From assembly GCA_021826795.1 (NCBI GenBank), contig JAKAYM010000019.1, positions 1 to 20,538 on the forward strand: DNA of 20,538 nucleotides. The letters run 5' to 3'. This document shows positions 16,918-20,538 of the stretch, one piece after another (within the stretch, counting starts at the first letter, position 1; each line of letters begins with the position of its first letter). The notes below the pieces were generated by a model that ran no database searches, was not told where the DNA came from, and worked only from the letters and a program-made list of their open reading frames with translations. The DNA comes from Thermoplasmata archaeon (lineage in GTDB: Archaea > Thermoplasmatota > Thermoplasmata > Thermoplasmatales > Thermoplasmataceae). The translations under genes and the position numbers were made by a program.

Positions 16918-16935
16918 AGAAGTTAATATATATCT

Positions 16936-18354
16936 ATGTTCGTAGATCGGGATTATGAACTGGAATATTTAAAAAGTCAATATGATACCAAAGAAGGTAA
17001 TTTTATAATCATATATGGTCGGCGCAGAATAGGAAAAACCTATCTTATCAATGAGTTTTGCAAAAATAAACCAGCTGCCTATTTTCTCAGCACACAGGAG
17101 AATAGTAGAGAATTAATAAGAGCTTTTTCAATAAAAGTGTCTACACTTTTCAATGATAGAATAGTCTCCGAGAATCCCTTCACATCCTGGTCTTCTGTGT
17201 TTGAATACCTTGCCGAGAAGACCGAGAGATTAACAGAAAAAATAATAATAATTATAGATGAGATAACATATATAATAATGTCTGATAAATCATTTCTCTC
17301 AATTTTCCAGAAATATTATGATTTATATTTAAAAAAAAGAAATATGATGTTCATATTAAGTGGTTCACTGATAAATATTGTTTATAATGATCTGCTCGGC
17401 TATTCATCCCCTCTTTATGGTAGAAGAACCGGCAATTTAAAACTTGATGAATTCCACTTCTGTGATACCTATAAATATTTCAACTATCCAGATTTTAAAA
17501 AAACTATAGAAATTTATGCATTAGTGGGAGGTATACCATATTATCTTTCCTTAATTGACCCTGATAAGGATTATTTTGCCCAATATCTGTCAAAAGGTAA
17601 CATCTTCTATAACGATGCAGAATTTATACTCAGAGAAGAATTATCAAACCCAGAAAGATATTTTACAATTCTAAAATTGATCGCCTCTGGAAAAACTGGC
17701 GTCTCCGATATAGCAGATTCAATGGGTTATAAAACTAATGAATTATCTCCATATATAGATAAATTAATGTCGCTCGATATAATAAAAAAGGAATATCCCG
17801 TATATAATAAGAAACGAAATAATGGGTTATATAAAATAAAAAGTAACTATTTTTATTTCTATTTCAAATATATATTTGAAAATAAGGAGTACATAGACGG
17901 AGAGAACGTAAGAATTTTAAGAAATATAATTAATAAAAATTTCAAGGAGTATACATCAAAAATATTCGAAGATATATGCACCGAATTCCTGGTAAAATAC
18001 TCACAAAACATTCTAAATGCTGATATAGTAAAAATAGGCAAATGGTGGGGAAAAAATGGGAAAACAGGAAATGAGTATGTTATCGACGAAATAGATATGC
18101 TTGGAGAGGATTCTATTGGTAGACATTTTTTCGGAGAGGTTAAATATAGAAATAGAAAAGCCAATATCGGGGTTCTTGAGAATTTAAAGGGAAAATCAAC
18201 CAGTTTTGATTTTGGGCGCAAAATTTTTATTATATTTTCGGAAGCAGGATTCGAACCAGATTTGGTAGAGTTATCGAAAATAGAGAAAAACGTAATACTG
18301 ATTGATGGGAATACAATGGAAGAAATAATAAGAACGAAAACTGTACTTTTATAA
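16936..18354 (+). CDS. Archaeal P-loop ATPase with C-terminal DUF234 nuclease-like domain
   Basis: The 472-residue protein belongs to the large archaeal AAA/STAND-like ATPase families found in many copies in archaeal genomes. Walker A is GRRRIGKT at 28-35, Walker B is IIIIDE ending at 109, and FILSGSLI is the sensor segment. A winged-helix segment around ASGKTGVSDIADSMGY follows. The C-terminal DUF234 part has KIGKWWGK, then EID with Asp387 and FGEVKY with Glu401 and Lys403: the D-(x13)-E-x-K spacing of PD-(D/E)xK nucleases, so the domain may be active. Its role is not established for the family; mobile-element or defence links are often suggested. Base composition is visibly more AT-rich (ATA, AAA and TTA codons) than neighbours, which suggests transfer. 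Confidence 0.88.
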   Translation: MFVDRDYELEYLKSQYDTKEGNFIIIYGRRRIGKTYLINEFCKNKPAAYFLSTQENSRELIRAFSIKVSTLFNDRIVSENPFTSWSSVFEYLAEKTERLTEKIIIIIDEITYIIMSDKSFLSIFQKYYDLYLKKRNMMFILSGSLINIVYNDLLGYSSPLYGRRTGNLKLDEFHFCDTYKYFNYPDFKKTIEIYALVGGIPYYLSLIDPDKDYFAQYLSKGNIFYNDAEFILREELSNPERYFTILKLIASGKTGVSDIADSMGYKTNELSPYIDKLMSLDIIKKEYPVYNKKRNNGLYKIKSNYFYFYFKYIFENKEYIDGENVRILRNIINKNFKEYTSKIFEDICTEFLVKYSQNILNADIVKIGKWWGKNGKTGNEYVIDEIDMLGEDSIGRHFFGEVKYRNRKANIGVLENLKGKSTSFDFGRKIFIIFSEAGFEPDLVELSKIEKNVILIDGNTMEEIIRTKTVLL

Positions 18355-18469
18355 ATATCTATTATTTTGGAATAAAAAAATTTAAGGCAATATACGATTG
18401 GTAGAGATAGAACACGGGTATGAATGACAAACACTGCAACATTACTTTTATAATATCTATATGATAAGA

Positions 18470-18478
18470 ATATTTATA
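18470..18478 (+). promoter_or_regulatory. TATA box of the EncFtn-like gene
   Basis: AATATTTAT is centred about 28 bases before the ATG at 18502, predicting a leaderless transcript. The downstream inverted repeat overlaps its last bases. Confidence 0.5.
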
Positions 18479-18499
18479 AAGAAATTTACATTTCTTTAT
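18476..18499. promoter_or_regulatory. Inverted repeat between TATA box and start of the EncFtn-like gene, candidate operator
   Basis: ATAAAGAAA and TTTCTTTAT are perfect 9-bp arms around the spacer TTTACA. The repeat fills the space from the TATA box to just before the ATG, exactly where an archaeal repressor would block RNA polymerase. An iron-responsive regulator would make sense for an iron-storage gene, but the sequence does not match a DtxR/IdeR consensus, so the regulator is unknown. Confidence 0.5.
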
Positions 18500-18501
18500 T
18501 T

Positions 18502-18786
18502 ATGCCAATGTATGAAACAGAAAACAGTTTAGATGAGAAGACAAAGGATATGTCAAGGGCCAGGCAGTCATTAATAGAGGAAATGCAGGCAATAATGTTC
18601 TATGATGAGAGACTGGATGCTACAAAGGATTCTGTATTGAAGGATGTAATAAGGCACAACAGGGATGATGAGAAGGAGCATTTCTCACTTCTGCTTGAAT
18701 ATCTGAGAAGAAACGATCCTGAGCTTGACAGGGAATTAAAGGAAATACTATTCTCCAAAAAGGAATTAAAAGAATTGGGCGATTAG
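18502..18786 (+). CDS. Encapsulated-ferritin-like (EncFtn) protein without a shell gene
   Basis: The 94-residue protein matches the EncFtn family, short ferritin-like proteins that oxidise Fe(II) as ring-shaped decamers inside encapsulin shells (family knowledge). The signature is clear: EETKD-like LDEKTKDMSRARQSLIEE, then MQAIMFYDERLDATKD, RHNRDDEKEH, and LLEYLRRNDPELDRELKEILFS. Expected iron ligands Glu27, Glu57 and His60 are present, and Tyr34 matches the family tyrosine; the adjacent family tryptophan is Phe33. The C-terminus stops soon after the helices (ELKELGD) without the extra encapsulin-targeting peptide of shell cargo. No encapsulin gene lies within this window. It may act alone or with a shell encoded elsewhere. 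Its own TATA box and operator-like repeat suggest separate regulation. Confidence 0.85.
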   Translation: MPMYETENSLDEKTKDMSRARQSLIEEMQAIMFYDERLDATKDSVLKDVIRHNRDDEKEHFSLLLEYLRRNDPELDRELKEILFSKKELKELGD

Positions 18787-18802
18787 ATATTTTAAGGTAA
18801 CC

Positions 18803-18812
18803 TATTTATTTT
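18803..18812 (+). promoter_or_regulatory. TATA box of the NYN-domain gene
   Basis: TATTTATTTT is centred about 28 bases before the ATG at 18835. It supports that ATG over the TTG six bases earlier. Confidence 0.45.
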
Positions 18813-18834
18813 CTATTCGCATAGACGTTTGATT

Positions 18835-19335
18835 ATGTATCAAAATAAAATTTCCGGATCAATCGTTATTATAGATGGCAGCAATGTAGCAATGTACGGC
18901 ATGAGTAAATCCGGAAAGAAAAAGGCTAAACTAGAAAATATTTTAACTGTAATCAATAAACTTAGGGAATATAAAGCATCCGAAATAATAACAATTTGCG
19001 ATGCCAATATAAGGTATACCGTGGATGACAAGCAAAAACTTGATAGTATGATTGAAGATAAATCAGTAATTCTAGCGCCTTCAGGTATCCGTGCAGATTT
19101 ATTTATACTGGATTATGCAAGAGAAAAAAACTGTCTCATAGTTTCCAATGATAAATTCAGGGATTACAGAAATGTCAAATGGATCAATGACAATATAGAC
19201 AATATAACTCTTGGATTTATTTTTGTGGGAAAAGATGTTCTGCTGGAACCTGTAAACCATAAACAGGTGGCTCCCAATGAGGAATCAACGAATAAAACCA
19301 AAAAATGGTGGCATTTTTTCAATAAAAAACAATAA
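18835..19335 (+). CDS. NYN/PIN-like ribonuclease, Zc3h12a type
   Basis: The 166-residue protein has the NYN (PIN-like) RNase fold of the Zc3h12a/Regnase group. VIIDGSNVAM supplies Asp14, ITICDANIRY supplies Asp56, GIRADLFILDYA supplies Asp88, and VSNDKFRDY supplies Asp106 and Asp110, the acidic set for metal-dependent RNA cleavage. The order and spacing match the family. After the domain a polar linker (about 142-155) leads to a short basic-aromatic tail, TKKWWHFFNKK. The tail might bind membrane or RNA (inference). The ATG at 18835 is preferred to an upstream in-frame TTG at 18829. The gene follows the EncFtn gene by 48 bp but has its own TATA box. No antitoxin-like partner is adjacent, so a VapC-style toxin is less likely. 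Confidence 0.85.
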   Translation: MYQNKISGSIVIIDGSNVAMYGMSKSGKKKAKLENILTVINKLREYKASEIITICDANIRYTVDDKQKLDSMIEDKSVILAPSGIRADLFILDYAREKNCLIVSNDKFRDYRNVKWINDNIDNITLGFIFVGKDVLLEPVNHKQVAPNEESTNKTKKWWHFFNKKQ

Positions 19336-19371
19336 ATCAACAAATACAATTTAAATAATGAAATTCAGCAT

Positions 19372-19383
19372 AATTATATATAG
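19372..19383 (+). promoter_or_regulatory. Distal TATA-like element of the ABC transporter operon
   Basis: AATTATATATAG would start transcription near 19405 and give a leader of about 80 nt that includes the whole hairpin before the first gene. A second candidate, ACTATAAAAAT at 19432-19442, would start transcription near 19465 and leave out the left arm of the hairpin. The sequence alone does not decide between them. Confidence 0.4.
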
Positions 19384-19444
19384 ATTATTTTAATATCGTT
19401 TTGGAGATAACCTCGTGAATATAGAATAAACACTATAAAAATAA

Positions 19445-19492
19445 CCATTATGATCGGGGGTATTTTCACCATAAAGGGGTGAATCATAATGG
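19445..19492 (+). promoter_or_regulatory. Leader hairpin that covers the Shine-Dalgarno sequence and start codon of the ABC ATPase gene
   Basis: CCATTATGAT at 19445-19454 pairs perfectly over 10 bp with ATCATAATGG at 19483-19492, which contains the ATG. Inside, TCACC at 19466-19470 pairs with GGTGA at 19478-19482, part of the Shine-Dalgarno sequence AAGGGGTGA. The loop is ATAAAGG, and a G-rich bulge (CGGGGG...) lies on the left side. When folded, both ribosome-binding elements would be hidden. This is a candidate translational switch. It could instead be a DNA operator. It matches no riboswitch class I can name. Confidence 0.55.
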
Positions 19493-20280
19493 AAGTAGAA
19501 ATTAAAAATGAAAATATATCAAGTTCGGTCCTTGAGGGGGATGGAATTTATTTTTCATATGATAACGGCTATGATGTATTTGAAAATATTAATATTAGAG
19601 CCGATACAGGAAAATTTGTTGCAATAATAGGGCCATCCGGAATAGGCAAATCAACACTTCTCAGGATACTTGGTGGTTTTTTGAAGCCCGATAAGGGGAT
19701 AGTTAAAGTGATGGGAAAAATTCTCCACGAGCCTATACCGGAAGTTGCTCTCATACATCAATCCATAGTTACATTTCCATGGATGGATGCCCAGGAAAAT
19801 GTTATGCTATCGATGAAGACAAAGAACATGTCCAGGGATGAAATGGAAACCAAGGCGAAGGAATCGTTATCAAGAGTTGGGCTTGATGGTTTTGAGGATC
19901 TTTATCCCAAGGAAATGAGCGGTGGGATGAGACAGAGAGTTGCAATTGCAAGAGCCTTTGCCGCGGATCCTTATGTCTTTTTAATGGATGAGCCATTTGC
20001 CCATCTGGATGAATTAACAGCCGAGGGGCTCAGGCAGGATATATATAATATTTTGTTCAGCGGGGAAACTCCATTAAAATCAGTTATCATGGTCTCACAC
20101 AATCTTACCGAGGTGCTTGAGCTTGCAGATGAGATATATATACTGAACAACATACCTGCAACGGTTGTAGGAAAGGTAGAAGTTACAATGCCCAGGCCAC
20201 GAAATCCCAGAAGCGATAATTTTAATGCAAATTTAGATATGCTTTACAGTTATCTGACTCCGCCGAGGAAAAAGAAATGA
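19489..20280 (+). CDS. ABC transporter ATP-binding protein, NitT/TauT type
   Basis: The 263-residue protein powers an importer at the cytoplasmic membrane. Walker A is GPSGIGKST at 48-56, Q-loop Gln91, signature MSGGMRQR at 143-150, Walker B VFLMDE at 163-168, D-loop HLDEL, and H-loop His204. The segment after the Q-loop, FPWMDAQENV, is typical of the nitrate/sulfonate/taurine importers, where W follows the Q-loop. The ligand cannot be assigned; related systems in archaea and bacteria carry sulfonates, nitrate, thiamin precursors or other anions. The ATG at 19489 follows AAGGGGTGA. The next gene, a permease, starts nine bases after the stop. The C-terminal 30 residues are basic and Pro-rich. 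Confidence 0.9.
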   Translation: MEVEIKNENISSSVLEGDGIYFSYDNGYDVFENINIRADTGKFVAIIGPSGIGKSTLLRILGGFLKPDKGIVKVMGKILHEPIPEVALIHQSIVTFPWMDAQENVMLSMKTKNMSRDEMETKAKESLSRVGLDGFEDLYPKEMSGGMRQRVAIARAFAADPYVFLMDEPFAHLDELTAEGLRQDIYNILFSGETPLKSVIMVSHNLTEVLELADEIYILNNIPATVVGKVEVTMPRPRNPRSDNFNANLDMLYSYLTPPRKKK

Positions 20281-20284
20281 GGTG
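20279..20284 (+). promoter_or_regulatory. Shine-Dalgarno sequence of the ABC permease gene
   Basis: GAGGTG overlaps the stop codon of the ATPase gene and lies five bases before the ATG at 20290, showing operon translation by internal initiation. Confidence 0.5.
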
Positions 20285-20289
20285 TGGTT

Positions 20290-20538
20290 ATGTCGGCAAT
20301 AATACTTATAACACTGGCCGTATTGGCTACGGTGGCCCGTGTAATCGGGCTGATAATACTCTCCATAATTATGGGATGGTTCCTGGCATATGCCTCGATA
20401 AAATCAAAATTCTTTGAGAATATTTACATAATCCTCATTGAAATATTTGAATCGGTTCCAGTAATTACGTTCTTTCCCATAGTTCTGATTATTTTTATTA
20501 CCAGAATCGGGGGAACGCTTGGTGTGGAACTTGCAGCT
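20290..20538 (+). CDS. ABC transporter permease, NitT/TauT-like, 5' part only
   Basis: The first 83 residues are visible; the gene runs past the window end. It starts MSAIILITLAVLATVARVIG, then a hydrophobic segment LIILSIIMGWFLAYASI and the segment FENIYIILIEIFESVPVITFFPIVLIIFITRIGG. The ESVPVITFFPIVL stretch is typical of permeases in NitT/TauT-type importers, where E-S-P-V-P-like sequence lines the translocation path. Two to three membrane helices are predicted by hydrophobicity. It is cotranscribed with the ATPase gene. The missing downstream part should hold the EAA loop that contacts the ATPase, and a binding-protein gene may follow. Confidence 0.8.
   Translation, partial: MSAIILITLAVLATVARVIGLIILSIIMGWFLAYASIKSKFFENIYIILIEIFESVPVITFFPIVLIIFITRIGGTLGVELAA

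Noticed and set aside
14404..16935. Defence island made of ORF-3-like protein, tnpB and DUF234 ATPase
   Set aside because: The genes are mixed in direction, separated by a metabolic thioesterase and each has its own promoter, and tnpB is dead. There is no conserved operon to support a single system.
18247..18257. GGATTCGAACC, the complement of the tRNA T-arm consensus GGTTCGAATCC
   Set aside because: It lies inside the DUF234 ATPase gene and encodes part of its conserved tail (AGFEPD). No acceptor, D or anticodon stem can be built around it.
17859..18434. 191-residue open frame opposite the DUF234 ATPase
   Set aside because: It is an antisense shadow made by AT-rich codons; its sequence is low-complexity Phe/Ile/Ser-rich with no recognisable domain.
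18355..18501. Search for a small gene or RNA between the ATPase and the EncFtn-like gene
   Set aside because: Only the promoter and inverted repeat of the EncFtn-like gene stand out; the longest open frame is about 14 codons without a start signal.
18502..19335. EncFtn and NYN genes as a two-gene toxin-antitoxin pair
   Set aside because: The EncFtn-like protein has clear iron-ligand residues and is not an antitoxin family, and each gene has its own TATA box.

Overview
The window reads as a chromosomal stretch of a Thermoplasmata archaeon, probably a Ferroplasma/Acidiplasma-like acidophile. The basis is the AT-rich DNA, a thermosome whose N-terminus matches the Thermoplasma beta subunit closely, an XPB-Bax1 pair, an archaeal leucyl-tRNA synthetase, a pyruvoyl-dependent arginine decarboxylase, and TATA boxes placed about 24-33 bases before many ATG codons (leaderless transcripts). 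Genus-level placement is inference.

Layout. Positions 20-3268 (minus) hold pdaD followed directly by leuS, joined as TGA-ATG with no gap. Positions 3344-6368 (minus) hold two overlapping MutS-like ATPase genes, both without mismatch-recognition domains and both with Asn in place of the Walker B Asp. A 164-bp divergent promoter region separates them from an Lhr-type helicase (6533-9238, plus), followed by thermosome beta (9340-10959). Positions 11098-14032 (plus) form a probable operon: a small ABM-fold protein, XPB helicase and its nuclease partner Bax1, whose GTG start lies inside the XPB gene behind a strong Shine-Dalgarno sequence. A short unknown gene (14029-14403, minus) meets Bax1 tail to tail.

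Positions 14404-14878 have no intact gene. They hold the promoter of the unknown gene and a decayed tnpB (IS200/IS605 type) with in-frame stops. The remnant abuts a pRiA4b ORF-3-like gene (14879-16231) with a long N-terminal extension. A PaaI-type hotdog thioesterase (16299-16754, minus) and an AT-rich DUF234-type ATPase (16936-18354, plus) are divergent, with a perfect-armed palindrome before each promoter. This is the most accessory-looking part of the window.

The right end carries a small encapsulated-ferritin-like (EncFtn) protein without an encapsulin gene beside it, a NYN/PIN (Zc3h12a-like) RNase, and the first two genes of an ABC importer of the NitT/TauT type. The permease runs off the window. 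The ABC operon leader has a 10-bp perfect inverted repeat whose right arm contains the start codon, with an inner repeat covering the Shine-Dalgarno sequence. This looks like translational control.

Most genes concern nucleic-acid handling (MutS-like pair, Lhr, XPB-Bax1, NYN RNase) plus housekeeping (LeuRS, thermosome, agmatine synthesis). I did not find a clear new multi-gene defence system. The strongest leads are the ABC leader hairpin, the lone EncFtn with its own operator-like repeat, and the tandem MutS-like pair. No tRNA, rRNA or CRISPR array was seen.
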